Shown: one piece after another, positions 1 to 10,450 of the stretch
Position numbering within the stretch: the stretch's first letter is position 1
How the letters are laid out: each line of letters starts with the position of its first letter
Assembly: GCA_963969345.1 (NCBI GenBank)
Contig: OZ017768.1
Location: 10,146,193 to 10,210,192 of the forward strand
DNA: 64,000 nt
From: Turbatrix aceti
Taxonomy: Eukaryota > Nematoda > Chromadorea > Rhabditida > Panagrolaimidae
Reading direction: 5' to 3'
Position numbers and translations under genes: made by a program
Notes under the pieces: model-generated
Seen by the model: only the letters and a program-made list of their open reading frames with translations
Told to the model about the DNA's origin: nothing
Database searches by the model: none

Positions 1-121
1 CATCCTTTTTTGGAAGATTTGCATGAGCATTCATGCAAAAATTTTTGTTAATGAATATAGTTTGGCACGATGATTTCCGTCCATTTGTATTTCCGAGCAG
101 TTCGTTTCCGGTGATTCTAGC

Positions 122-1072
122 ATGTGTTCGTCGCTGCTCAACTGTCTGTCTTCCCTGTTTTCTTCCGGAAAACCCCCCGACGTTGTGCCGCTACCGGATC
201 TTTTGTGTATCGACTATTTGTCCCTCGACTATTATATGCAGCGTATGATTATCTCAATTGCTCCAAGAGATGTTGCTGTTAAGATGACACAAATTTCTGA
301 ACTAAATTCCATAATCACAAATTTGTTTGGAATCTTCAGTTTTAATCAAACATTAATTATATATTTGTATGAACATGGTAACGAATTTTGGGATTTTATA
401 AAGACTCCAATCTGGCCTACTGCCGTTATGATTGTCCCTAGACCTGCAGAACATTTCGTCGCACCGACAGATGGTGATATTTCCGAGGTGTTCAGTAATA
501 TCGTACGATCTCCAAATCAGTTAATCCTGAAATATATTGACGTGACATGTGAACAACTTATACAGTGGTGCGCCGCTTTTGACTACATAGAAATAATTGT
601 TGATAAAATTGCCGTTTTACCTAAATTTCTGCCGTCGGCTTTTGTGGGCTTGTTCCATTCTGCAAAAAGCGTAGAGTATGTTTTTTAGCAAAAGTGATTT
701 TTGATTGTTACCAAATTTCCAAATTTAGAGTATTTATAAAAAAGTGTGTAATTACGACAGAGTACTTGGTTTGTCTACTGGAGGCAAAAAAGGGTCAACC
801 ATTTTTAAACCGTTTGCGACTGGACAATGTTTCTCCTGATATTGACCTGAATGTTGTGATGGATGTATACCAGGTAATTTTTTTTAATGTTTATATTGTT
901 TGAAATGATCTGTGTTTTTCAGTACGCTTTTTTCAACGTTCCTAGAGACTTGTTTTTACTTTCGTTTGAAAAAATGCCGGATCAGAAACTTCAAGGCATT
1001 GTTCAAAAGCTAAAAGTTTTGAAGCAAAACCGTTTTCTGGAAGAATATCATACACTGTTAAGTGCTTTTTAA
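122..1072 (+). CDS. F-box-like/LRR-like nematode family protein, copy 1
   Basis: Three exons are supported: 122-675, 729-873 and 923-1072. The donors are GTATGT and GTAATT, the acceptors ATTTAG and TTTTTCAG, and the joined frame is open for 282 residues. The N-terminus has an LPDLL motif followed by a short hydrophobic/acidic stretch that faintly recalls an F-box; the rest alternates Leu/Ile-rich strands like a degenerate leucine-rich domain. The gene at 49166-50590 has a similar exon plan and C-terminal layout, so I place them in one family. Function is unknown; if the F-box reading is right it would be a substrate adaptor of an SCF ubiquitin ligase. The protein is identical in the other two copies over their shared length. 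Confidence 0.7.
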
Positions 1073-1807
1073 TTTCAGTATTACGAGTTATTTCATTTGA
1101 GGTGTATTGTTGTGCTAAGTAAATGATAAAATAAATGATTAATGTGATTGGTTTTATGCATTTCGGATCAGTGCTCCGCTCTTGACTCTGACTCAGAGTC
1201 GAAGTCGACTCTTTGATTCACATTGGCTTCAAGTCAAAATAGGTATACAGAAATTGTACCAACAAACTTCCAAAAACTGCGTGCTTTTTTGACGAATGTT
1301 TTTGCAGACTTTGTTTTTTTTGTAAAAGAAATCAGGTGTTGAAACCAACAAGCACCATGGAAAACGACTCCAGATGCTTGTTGGTTATTTGCCCACAAAG
1401 CAGAGCGTCCAGAAAATGACATTAAAGGTCATAAATTTTATCTGACGGCTGTTTCCGATGTTAAACTTTTTTTTATTCAACTAAATGTTTGCGTGTCACC
1501 ACCCACGGTTTACGTTGATACAAAAAATAAAAATTGCCACCACCCACGGTTTACGTTGATACCGAAAACATAAACATGACACTGCACCCTTCGACGCATT
1601 TCAGATTCGGGCTGTTATGCATTTAGCTGTTGCTGAAAAATAGTTGACAAAAAACCCTCCATCAATATTTTTATCATAAGCTGGACGGAATGGACCATGA
1701 ATGACTCATAATATCAATCATTGAAATGTTAAGCATATAATAGTATGCGTGGTTAAAAAATGGCTGTTTTTTTCAAAATTTATTTTTTATTTACACAATC
1801 ACCGGCG

Positions 1808-1833
1808 ATCACCTGTTTATGCTTATCACCTGA
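1808..1833 (+). promoter_or_regulatory. Paired ATCACCTG motifs with a GATA-type site
   Basis: ATCACCTG occurs twice (1808-1815 and 1826-1833). The second overlaps CTTATCA, the complement of TGATAAG, about 130 bp upstream of the defensin ATG. TGATAA is the known target of intestinal GATA factors of the ELT-2 type in nematodes. Gut expression of the peptide is an inference. The arrangement recurs in the other two copies. Confidence 0.4.
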
Positions 1834-1898
1834 CAAACACAAAAATACAATGAATCTCATAAGGCGGACCATGCATCATCTCTCATGGATTTTTTCGG

Positions 1899-1907
1899 TA
1901 TAAAAAG
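1899..1907 (+). promoter_or_regulatory. TATA box of defensin-like gene copy 1
   Basis: TATAAAAAG lies about 60 bp before the ATG at 1960, a normal spacing for a short 5' UTR. It is kept in copies 2 and 3. Confidence 0.6.
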
Positions 1908-1959
1908 CCGTGATTTGCAATGCATATCTCCAATATTTTTTTCGAACTGACGTAGTACA

Positions 1960-2281
1960 ATGAAACAACTTGCTTTGTTTATCCTTATTGCGTTCGCAGT
2001 TGTTCTTTCGTCTTCCCAAGAGCAAGATGGCGAAATAGGAATTCCGGTGAGGTGTTGCAGAACTTTACGGTAATGCTTGTAATAAAAACTTTTAGATCGA
2101 CTCATTCGCACCAAAAATCCGGGCAAAACGAGCAACGTGCATAGGCTTCAATGGAGGCAGCGATTGTCGTAAGAAATGTCAGCAATTGCGCGACAGCTCC
2201 ACCGGGATGTACTACTGCACCGGATCTTGTGAATGGTCGAGTCTGATTCTCACATGCGTATGCAAAGATCCGCATTGTTAA
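1960..2281 (+). CDS. Secreted 8-cysteine defensin-like peptide, copy 1
   Basis: Two exons, 1960-2046 and 2096-2281, are joined across a 49-bp intron (GTGAGG...TTTTAG) and give 90 residues. Residues 1-20 form a hydrophobic signal peptide, followed by an acidic pro-segment and a furin-type site RAKR at about 39-42. The predicted mature peptide is about 48 residues with cysteine spacing C-x8-C-x3-C-x12-C-x3-C-x8-C-x-C-x4-C. CxxxC, GxC and CxC in that order are the signature of the cysteine-stabilised alpha-beta (CS-alpha-beta) fold of invertebrate defensins; eight cysteines recall mollusc defensins and nematode ABFs. It probably acts as an antimicrobial effector outside the cell. Copy 1 differs from copies 2 and 3 by Ile instead of Leu just after the first mature cysteine. 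Confidence 0.8.
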
Positions 2282-2455
2282 TCAACCGAAATTCCTGATA
2301 TCAAATGATGCAGCACACTTTACAATTAATCATTTATTAATATTTTAATTACGTTTTTGAAATGAATAATAAAAGTAAAAATGTTTTTTATAAACGATAA
2401 CCGTATTCATATTCAATCAAATTTTATTAGGTAACCACTCCGGCTTAAAATTAGT

Positions 2456-2903
2456 TCATTCTTCAGACCCGTCTAAAATGTATGAAGTAAACCACCAGCT
2501 TTCAATGAATGCCATTGCGTAAAACAAAGACACAAATATACTCATGGGGATCGCTTCAATGAAACACAAGACCTTCGAATTTTTCAGTATCCGCCTGAGA
2601 GTTGAAAACACAGGATGCATTGTCAGTTTTGAAAACAATAATCCCAGCCGTTGTGATTTGAACAGTTTGTGTCTCCAAGAATCGAAAATAATAAAGGGGA
2701 GAATCAGTATTGGCATCAGAGATTCTCTTAATCTGTCCAGACACACGTCAATTATTTTAGTTTCGAACAAATCAAACGAATCTTTGTAATAGCGTGACAA
2801 AATGTTTAATACTGAATGGGTAAGAAAAAATATTGAAAACACAGTTGTTAGAATCAAAAGTTTGTTTTCAGCTCTTCGTTGTTCTATCGAAACGCTGAAG
2901 TCA
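2456..2903 (-). pseudogene. Chemoreceptor 3' fragment, copy 1
   Basis: This is the last ~150 codons (TM5-TM7 region and C-tail) of the receptor that is complete at 10451-11631. The encoded protein is identical over the shared part. It breaks at 2903 inside the codons before ...FSVSIEQRR, where sequence of the spacer gene begins. With no start, no TM1-4 and no first exon it cannot encode a receptor. Its stop lies 175 bp from the convergent defensin gene's stop. Confidence 0.85.
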
Positions 2904-3468
2904 AGGAACTGTCAGTCAAGCTTTTCGGTGAAACTGACATTCTCGAGGTTGTCAAATTTTTTTCGCCCAAAGAGAAGAAGATTGAGACTCTTACGCCGAA
3001 GGAAGCTGTTGAGCTGGTCGCCAAAACTGGCATGACGTTTCGCATCTATCGAGAACTTCGTCGGCATGAGTTTGGTGAGTTCGGCACTTTTAAACTTTTT
3101 TTATGAAAACTGATATTAAATTTTTCAGTGCCGTCGTTGCGTACATTTTATACCATGCGGGCGATGCTGCAGGCAGAAGCCACGGGATCGGGATCGACGA
3201 CGGCAACTGACGAGGCTTTCCCCGATGCACCGGCACCTGATTCTGAGCCCATGGATGATACCCCTCCCAGCCCGTCAGAATCGATGACCTCTCAGGCGGT
3301 GACAATTCCGATCTCACAACCTCCGGAACCGATGCCACCGATTTGTACTGTTTTTCCCAGCTCGTCGAGTTTCACGCAACCGAGAATGCCAATTTTGTCG
3401 ACCGCTCCTGGATTTATGGAGTCGGCGAATGGCACATTTTTCAATGCTCCAGAATACATGGAATAGTT
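2904..3468 (+). pseudogene. 3' fragment of the coiled-coil gene found at 12412-13368
   Basis: The palindrome spacer (2921-3472) matches the last part of the gene at 12412-13368: the exon with LFGETDILEVVKFF, the same short intron (GTGAGT...TTTTTCAG), and the final Pro/Ser-rich exon through its stop. It lacks the 5' coiled-coil exon region and a start codon. One visible coding change is Met for Thr in the RTFYTxRAML segment. Its orientation equals that of the right arm, so spacer plus right arm is a deleted version of the 8.2-13.4 kb locus. Confidence 0.85.
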
Positions 3469-3489
3469 CATCCTTGACTGACAGTTCCT

Positions 3490-3937
3490 TGACTTCAGCG
3501 TTTCGATAGAACAACGAAGAGCTGAAAACAAACTTTTGATTCTAACAACTGTGTTTTCAATATTTTTTCTTACCCATTCAGTATTAAACATTTTGTCACG
3601 CTATTACAAAGATTCGTTTGATTTGTTCGAAACTAAAATAATTGACGTGTGTCTGGACAGATTAAGAGAATCTCTGATGCCAATACTGATTCTCCCCTTT
3701 ATTATTTTCGATTCTTGGAGACACAAACTGTTCAAATCACAACGGCTGGGATTATTGTTTTCAAAACTGACAATGCATCCTGTGTTTTCAACTCTCAGGC
3801 GGATACTGAAAAATTCGAAGGTCTTGTGTTTCATTGAAGCGATCCCCATGAGTATATTTGTGTCTTTGTTTTACGCAATGGCATTCATTGAAAGCTGGTG
3901 GTTTACTTCATACATTTTAGACGGGTCTGAAGAATGA
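3490..3937 (+). pseudogene. Chemoreceptor 3' fragment, copy 2
   Basis: Mirror image of the fragment at 2456-2903, with the same break point and the same stop. Only the TM5-TM7 portion remains. Confidence 0.85.
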
Positions 3938-4111
3938 ACTAATTTTAAGCCGGAGTGGTTACCTAATAAAATTTGATTGAATATGAATACGGTTATCGTT
4001 TATAAAAAACATTTTTACTTTTATTATTCATTTCAAAAACGTAATTAAAATATTAATAAATGATTAATTGTAAAGTGTGCTGCATCATTTGATATCAGGA
4101 ATTTCGGTTGA

Positions 4112-4433
4112 TTAACAATGCGGATCTTTGCATACGCATGTGAGAATCAGACTCGACCATTCACAAGATCCGGTGCAGTAGTACATCCCGGTGGAGCTGT
4201 CGCGCAATTGCTGACATTTCTTACGACAATCGCTGCCTCCATTGAAGCCTAGGCACGTTGCTCGTTTTGCCCGGATTTTTGGTGCGAATGAGTCGATCTA
4301 AAAGTTTTTATTACAAGCATTACCGTAAAGTTCTGCAACACCTCACCGGAATTCCTATTTCGCCATCTTGCTCTTGGGAAGACGAAAGAACAACTGCGAA
4401 CGCAATAAGGATAAACAAAGCAAGTTGTTTCAT
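4112..4433 (-). CDS. Secreted 8-cysteine defensin-like peptide, copy 2
   Basis: Mirror copy of the gene at 1960-2281, with exons 4433-4347 and 4297-4112 and the same signal peptide, RAKR processing site and eight-cysteine pattern. The residue after the first mature cysteine is Leu, as in copy 3. The TATA box and GATA/ATCACCTG block are preserved in mirror position (about 4486-4494 and 4560-4585). It looks fully functional. Confidence 0.8.
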
Positions 4434-5320
4434 TGTACTACGTCAGTTCGAAAAAAATATTGGAGATATGCATTGCAAATCACGGCTTTTTATACCGAAA
4501 AAATCCATGAGAGATGATGCATGGTCCGCCTTATGAGATTCATTGTATTTTTGTGTTTGTCAGGTGATAAGCATAAACAGGTGATCGCCGGTGATTGTGT
4601 AAATAAAAAATAAATTTTGAAAAAAACAGCCATTTTTTAACCACGCATACTATTATATGCTTAACATTTCAATGATTGATATTATGAGTCATTCATGGTC
4701 CATTCCGTCCAGCTTATGATAAAAATATTGATGGAGGGTTTTTTGTCAACTATTTTTCAGCAACAGCTAAATGCATAACAGCCCGAATCTGAAATGCGTC
4801 GAAGGGTGCAGTGTCATGTTTATGTTTTCGGTATCAACGTAAACCGTGGGTGGTGGCAATTTTTATTTTTTGTATCAACGTAAACCGTGGGTGGTGACAC
4901 GCAAACATTTAGTTGAATAAAAAAAAGTTTAACATCGGAAACAGCCGTCAGATAAAATTTATGACCTTTAATGTCATTTTCTGGACGCTCTGCTTTGTGG
5001 GCAAATAACCAACAAGCATCTGGAGTCGTTTTCCATGGTGCTTGTTGGTTTCAACACCTGATTTCTTTTACAAAAAAAACAAAGTCTGCAAAAACATTCG
5101 TCAAAAAAGCACGCAGTTTTTGGAAGTTTGTTGGTACAATTTCTGTATACCTATTTTGACTTGAAGCCAATGTGAATCAAAGAGTCGACTTCGACTCTGA
5201 GTCAGAGTCAAGAGCGGAGCACTGATCCGAAATGCATAAAACCAATCACATTAATCATTTATTTTATCATTTACTTAGCACAACAATACACCTCAAATGA
5301 AATAACTCGTAATACTGAAA

Positions 5321-6271
5321 TTAAAAAGCACTTAACAGTGTATGATATTCTTCCAGAAAACGGTTTTGCTTCAAAACTTTTAGCTTTTGAACAATGCCTT
5401 GAAGTTTCTGATCCGGCATTTTTTCAAACGAAAGTAAAAACAAGTCTCTAGGAACGTTGAAAAAAGCGTACTGAAAAACACAGATCATTTCAAACAATAT
5501 AAACATTAAAAAAAATTACCTGGTATACATCCATCACAACATTCAGGTCAATATCAGGAGAAACATTGTCCAGTCGCAAACGGTTTAAAAATGGTTGACC
5601 CTTTTTTGCCTCCAGTAGACAAACCAAGTACTCTGTCGTAATTACACACTTTTTTATAAATACTCTAAATTTGGAAATTTGGTAACAATCAAAAATCACT
5701 TTTGCTAAAAAACATACTCTACGCTTTTTGCAGAATGGAACAAGCCCACAAAAGCCGACGGCAGAAATTTAGGTAAAACGGCAATTTTATCAACAATTAT
5801 TTCTATGTAGTCAAAAGCGGCGCACCACTGTATAAGTTGTTCACATGTCACGTCAATATATTTCAGGATTAACTGATTTGGAGATCGTACGATATTACTG
5901 AACACCTCGGAAATATCACCATCTGTCGGTGCGACGAAATGTTCTGCAGGTCTAGGGACAATCATAACGGCAGTAGGCCAGATTGGAGTCTTTATAAAAT
6001 CCCAAAATTCGTTACCATGTTCATACAAATATATAATTAATGTTTGATTAAAACTGAAGATTCCAAACAAATTTGTGATTATGGAATTTAGTTCAGAAAT
6101 TTGTGTCATCTTAACAGCAACATCTCTTGGAGCAATTGAGATAATCATACGCTGCATATAATAGTCGAGGGACAAATAGTCGATACACAAAAGATCCGGT
6201 AGCGGCACAACGTCGGGGGGTTTTCCGGAAGAAAACAGGGAAGACAGACAGTTGAGCAGCGACGAACACAT
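5321..6271 (-). CDS. F-box-like/LRR-like nematode family protein, copy 2
   Basis: Mirror copy of 122-1072 with exons 6271-5718, 5664-5520 and 5470-5321, encoding the same 282 residues. Start codon, splice sites and stop are all kept. Function unknown; see copy 1 for the faint F-box resemblance. Confidence 0.7.
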
Positions 6272-6600
6272 GCTAGAATCACCGGAAACGAACTGCTCGG
6301 AAATACAAATGGACGGAAATCATCGTGCCAAACTATATTCATTAACAAAAATTTTTGCATGAATGCTCATGCAAATCTTCCAAAAAAGGATGATACCAGC
6401 CTCGGATTTCTTTGAAATTTACAAGAGACTTCTAGAAATCAGCTTCGACAAAGTCAAAAGACAGAGAACAATACTTTTTATAATTATAGTACGATTACAA
6501 ATTGACACGTTGTAACAACATACTGAATAAATAAAAAAATGAAAAAAAAAGTGTCGTAACGCATGCAAACAATAGTGTCATCGCATTTCAAAACACGATT

Positions 6601-7868
6601 TTACAATCCCGGACGAATCTTGGTATGCCATTTAGTAGTGACCTCTTCAAACTGCCAGAGATCGGGTAGCCCAACGTGTTTGACGTCCTTCTGTAAATCC
6701 ACCAATCATAAAAACACAAAATTAAATTTAGTTTCAAAACTCACAAAAGCACTCGTACTCCACCGGAAAGCCGGAACATTGTCATACGGAGGACTGGAGA
6801 TGGCGTTGAACTTCAGATGCTTCGCCAGACGATAGCTCGTTCCCTTGTAGTCGAGAGCCGCGTGGTTCCGATGACCCATCTGTGGGACCGGATAAGTGCC
6901 ATTGGCAGGGTTCAGGTCGCCCCGAGCAGCGATGGCAGCTTCCGCCGTGTAGGGAGGCGTGCAGTTGCATCGACTCAACGGATCGTGAGTGTAGTCGTTG
7001 TAGCGCATGAGTTGACGCAGAGTGTCCAGATCGACGACCTTGTTGTGGTCACGGGTAAAGATTTGGGCTCTCGGAGCGGTGTGGTAGTTGAAAAAGTAGA
7101 ATTCTTCGCCCTGCAAATTCAAAAAAAAAATTGTTCCAAATTCAAAAAAAAAATATTATAAAAACAAACCTTTGCGGTAGTTCCACTGAATTTGCCAATA
7201 TCCGGGAAATAAGGAATGTTGTAGCTCGCCCAGTAACCCTTCTCCTTGAGCACAGAAGTCAGATCAGCAGTCCGGATAAAGCCACTAAAAACAAAAAAAA
7301 ATCTAAAATAAAAAATGTAAAAACATACGGAATTTGTTCCAAAATGTAAAAAACGCCGTAATCGGGGAACTTCTTGGCCGGGTTGTAATTATTGTAGTCC
7401 ACAACCATCCACTGATTGTTGTACGTCCCGCTGTTGTACTGGGCAAAGATTTGTACCCATTCCGAACCGGATGACGCCAGCTGATTTGCCGCGATCACCC
7501 GAATCCAATACAAAATCTGAAGCTCCGGCTGGATGTTGTTGTTGATTTCCTTGTTGTATATGCCATTTGTGGTCTCCGTAACGACGAGTCCGCTGCTGAG
7601 GGTGTAAAAGTCGTCGATTGAAACGAGCACACCGGGGTAGCTGGAGAACGACTGCGTGTGACCGGGAACGTCGATGCCGAACTTGTAGAGCTTGAGAACG
7701 CGGAGCATCGACTGGAGTTCGGTGAACGCGACGTGGGCGGCCAGGAGATCGTCTTTGGTCAGTTTGATGAGAGCCGAACAGCGAAGATTCATGTTGACGT
7801 AGTCAGCGTCGGGATCGGTGGTGTACTTGTCGGCTAGGGAGAGGAGGTCGCCGCCGAGTTGGATCATG
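6601..7868 (-). CDS. Phospholipase B-like (LAMA/PLBD) Ntn hydrolase, 5'-truncated
   Basis: Four exons, 7868-7329, 7284-7170, 7110-6745 and 6690-6601, give 369 residues in one frame. Family hallmarks are the nucleophile segment RCSALIKL with catalytic Cys, GTYNNQWMVVDY, LEQIPG, GYWASYNIPYF and the C-terminal GLPDLWQFEEVT. These lysosomal or secreted enzymes are N-terminal nucleophile hydrolases that self-cleave before the Cys. Full proteins are about 550-590 residues. Here the roughly 200-residue signal/pro region is missing: the first exon starts at a TTTTCAG acceptor at 7869, and A-rich DNA and then the duplicated unit (from 8155) take the place of upstream exons. It is probably a pseudogene unless 5' exons lie far away. 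Confidence 0.85.
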
Positions 7869-8154
7869 CTGAAAATTTTAGGAAAAAAATAGAAAATTGT
7901 AAAATAAAAAATACAAACAAAAATTGCAAAAATATTGAAAACTGATTAACAAAATTTCTATAACGAGCAAAAATAGAGAGAATTTTGAGCTGAATAACTA
8001 AAAGAAAACCAGTTTACACCTAAAAACAAGCAAAAAAAAGAAAAAAAACGCAAAAAAAAGTTTCGGAAATAAAAAAAATTTAAAAATGACGAAATTTTTC
8101 CAAAAATCACCAAAAAAAATTATTAAATTGATATCCAAAGACGGCAAAAAATTA
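7869..8154. other. A-rich junction region without a gene
   Basis: Very A-rich sequence between the first visible exon of the phospholipase B-like gene and the breakpoint of the third duplicated copy. No coding signal seen on either strand. It may be intron of the truncated gene. Confidence 0.6.
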
Positions 8155-9067
8155 TTCTTCCGGAAAACCCCCCGACGTTGTGCCGCTACCGGATCTTTTG
8201 TGTATCGACTATTTGTCCCTCGACTATTATATGCAGCGTATGATTATCTCAATTGCTCCAAGAGATGTTGCTGTTAAGATGACACAAATTTCTGAACTAA
8301 ATTCCATAATCACAAATTTGTTTGGAATCTTCAGTTTTAATCAAACATTAATTATATATTTGTATGAACATGGTAACGAATTTTGGGATTTTATAAAGAC
8401 TCCAATCTGGCCTACTGCCGTTATGATTGTCCCTAGACCTGCAGAACATTTCGTCGCACCGACAGATGGTGATATTTCCGAGGTGTTCAGTAATATCGTA
8501 CGATCTCCAAATCAGTTAATCCTGAAATATATTGACGTGACATGTGAACAACTTATACAGTGGTGCGCCGCTTTTGACTACATAGAAATAATTGTTGATA
8601 AAATTGCCGTTTTACCTAAATTTCTGCCGTCGGCTTTTGTGGGCTTGTTCCATTCTGCAAAAAGCGTAGAGTATGTTTTTTAGCAAAAGTGATTTTTGAT
8701 TGTTACCAAATTTCCAAATTTAGAGTATTTATAAAAAAGTGTGTAATTACGACAGAGTACTTGGTTTGTCTACTGGAGGCAAAAAAGGGTCAACCATTTT
8801 TAAACCGTTTGCGACTGGACAATGTTTCTCCTGATATTGACCTGAATGTTGTGATGGATGTATACCAGGTAATTTTTTTTAATGTTTATATTGTTTGAAA
8901 TGATCTGTGTTTTTCAGTACGCTTTTTTCAACGTTCCTAGAGACTTGTTTTTACTTTCGTTTGAAAAAATGCCGGATCAGAAACTTCAAGGCATTGTTCA
9001 AAAGCTAAAAGTTTTGAAGCAAAACCGTTTTCTGGAAGAATATCATACACTGTTAAGTGCTTTTTAA
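8155..9067 (+). pseudogene. F-box-like family gene, copy 3, 5'-truncated
   Basis: Exons 8155-8670, 8724-8868 and 8918-9067 correspond to copies 1 and 2, but the first 13 codons including the ATG are replaced by A-rich sequence. The remaining protein is identical. Translation could only start at an internal ATG about 26 codons later, removing the LPDLL region. Confidence 0.75.
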
Positions 9068-9954
9068 TTTCAGTATTACGAGTTATTTCATTTGAGGTGT
9101 ATTGTTGTGCTAAGTAAATGATAAAATAAATGATTAATGTGATTGGTTTTATGCATTTCGGATCAGTGCTCCGCTCTTGACTCTGACTCAGAGTCGAAGT
9201 CGACTCTTTGATTCACATTGGCTTCAAGTCAAAATAGGTATACAGAAATTGTACCAACAAACTTCCAAAAACTGCGTGATTTTTTGGCGAATGTTTTTGC
9301 AGACTTTGTTTTTTTTGTAAAAGAAATCAGGTGTTGAAACCAACAAGCACCATGGAAAACAACTCCAGATGCTTGTTGGTTATTTGCCAACAAAGCAGAG
9401 CGTCCAGAAAATGACATTAAAGCTCAAAAATTTTATCTGACGGCTGTTTCCGATGTTAAACATTTTTTTATTCAACTAAATGTTTGCGTGTCACCACCCA
9501 CGGTTTACGTTGATACAAAAAATAAAAATTGCCACCACCAACGGTTTACGTTGATACCGAAAACATAAACATGAAACTGCACCCTTCGACGCATTTCAGA
9601 TTCGGGCTGTTATGCATTTAGCTGTTGCTGAAAAATAGTTGACAAAAAACCCTCCATCAATATTTTTATCATAAGCTGGACGGAATGGACCATGAATGAC
9701 TCATAATATCAATCATTGAAATGTTAAGCATATAATAGTATGCGTGGTTAAAAAATGGCTGTTTTTTTCAAAATTTATTTTTTATTTACACAATCACCAG
9801 CGATCACCTGTTTATGCTTATCACCTGACAAACACAAAAATACAATGAATCTCATAAGGCGGACCATGCATCATCTCTCATGGATTTTTTCGGTATAAAA
9901 AGCCGTGATTTGCAATGCATATCTCCAATATTTTTTTCGAACTGACGTAGTACA

Positions 9955-10276
9955 ATGAAACAACTTGCTTTGTTTATCCTTATTGCGTTCGCAGTTGTTC
10001 TTTCGTCTTCCCAAGAGCAAGATGGTGAAATTGGAATCCCGGTGAGGTGTTGCAGAACTTTACGGTAATGCTTGTAATAAAAACTTTTAGATCGACTCAT
10101 CCGCACCAAAAATCCGGGCAAAACGAGCAACGTGCCTAGGCTTCAATGGAGGCAGCGATTGTCGTAAGAAATGTCAGCAATTGCGCGACAGCTCCACCGG
10201 GATGTACTACTGCACCGGATCTTGTGAATGGTCGAGTCTGATTCTCACATGCGTATGCAAAGATCCGCATTGTTAA
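9955..10276 (+). CDS. Secreted 8-cysteine defensin-like peptide, copy 3
   Basis: Exons 9955-10041 and 10091-10276 encode the same architecture as copies 1 and 2: signal peptide, pro-segment, RAKR site and eight cysteines. There are synonymous changes near the end of exon 1 (about 10026-10040) and a Phe-to-Ser change in the pro-segment; the mature peptide equals that of copy 2. The promoter block with TATA box and GATA site is retained. Confidence 0.8.
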
Positions 10277-10450
10277 TCAACCGAAATTCCTGATATCAAA
10301 TGATGCAGCACACTTTACAATTAATCATTTATTAATATTTTAATTACGTTTTTGAAATGAATAATAAAAGTAAAAATGTTTTTTATAAACGATAACCGTA
10401 TTCATATTCAATCAAATTTTATTAGGTAACCACTCCGGCTTAAAATTAGT

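Larger units (their letters stand above)
1073..1959. other. Upstream non-coding block of the duplicated unit
   Basis: No gene seen. It holds several structured motifs conserved in all three copies: a 17-bp palindrome at 1184-1200 (GACTCTGA, C, TCAGAGTC); a 12-bp inverted repeat at 1343-1354/1375-1386 (AACCAACAAGCA and its complement); and a 25-bp direct repeat at 1497-1521 and 1538-1562. Most differences between the third copy and the palindrome arms fall here. Confidence 0.7.
1..2920. repeat. Left arm of a large palindrome
   Basis: Base i pairs with base 6393-i over the whole arm, so 1-2920 is the reverse complement of 3473-6392 with no indel that I could find. I saw one mismatch (about 2140: A here, C in the partner). 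The arm begins at the window edge, so the palindrome may extend to the left. It holds an F-box-like gene, a defensin-like gene and a chemoreceptor 3' half. The inner end breaks inside the chemoreceptor, just after a TCA at 2901-2903 shared with the spacer gene. Recent duplication, ongoing gene conversion, or an assembly/amplification artefact would all give this level of identity. Confidence 0.95.
3473..6392. repeat. Right arm of the large palindrome
   Basis: Reverse complement of 1-2920 with no length change. It ends at 6392, the partner of window base 1, so whether similarity stops here cannot be seen. An 18-bp piece of the spacer gene (AAGGAACTGTCAGTCAAG and its complement) sits at the inner end of both arms, so the chemoreceptor/spacer-gene junction existed before the arm was copied. 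Confidence 0.95.

Noticed and set aside
1234..1422. Minus-strand open frame of 62 codons in the duplicated unit
   Set aside because: It changes by amino-acid substitutions between copies, has no splice or start context and overlaps a hairpin-rich upstream region; likely chance.
1857..2135. Minus-strand open frame of 92 codons over the defensin gene
   Set aside because: It is antisense to the defensin exons and intron, and runs through its TATA box; the sense gene has signal peptide, splice sites and cysteine pattern.
8086..8277. Lys-rich open frame crossing the third-copy breakpoint
   Set aside because: It is a chance frame through A-rich DNA that enters the F-box-like gene in the wrong frame.
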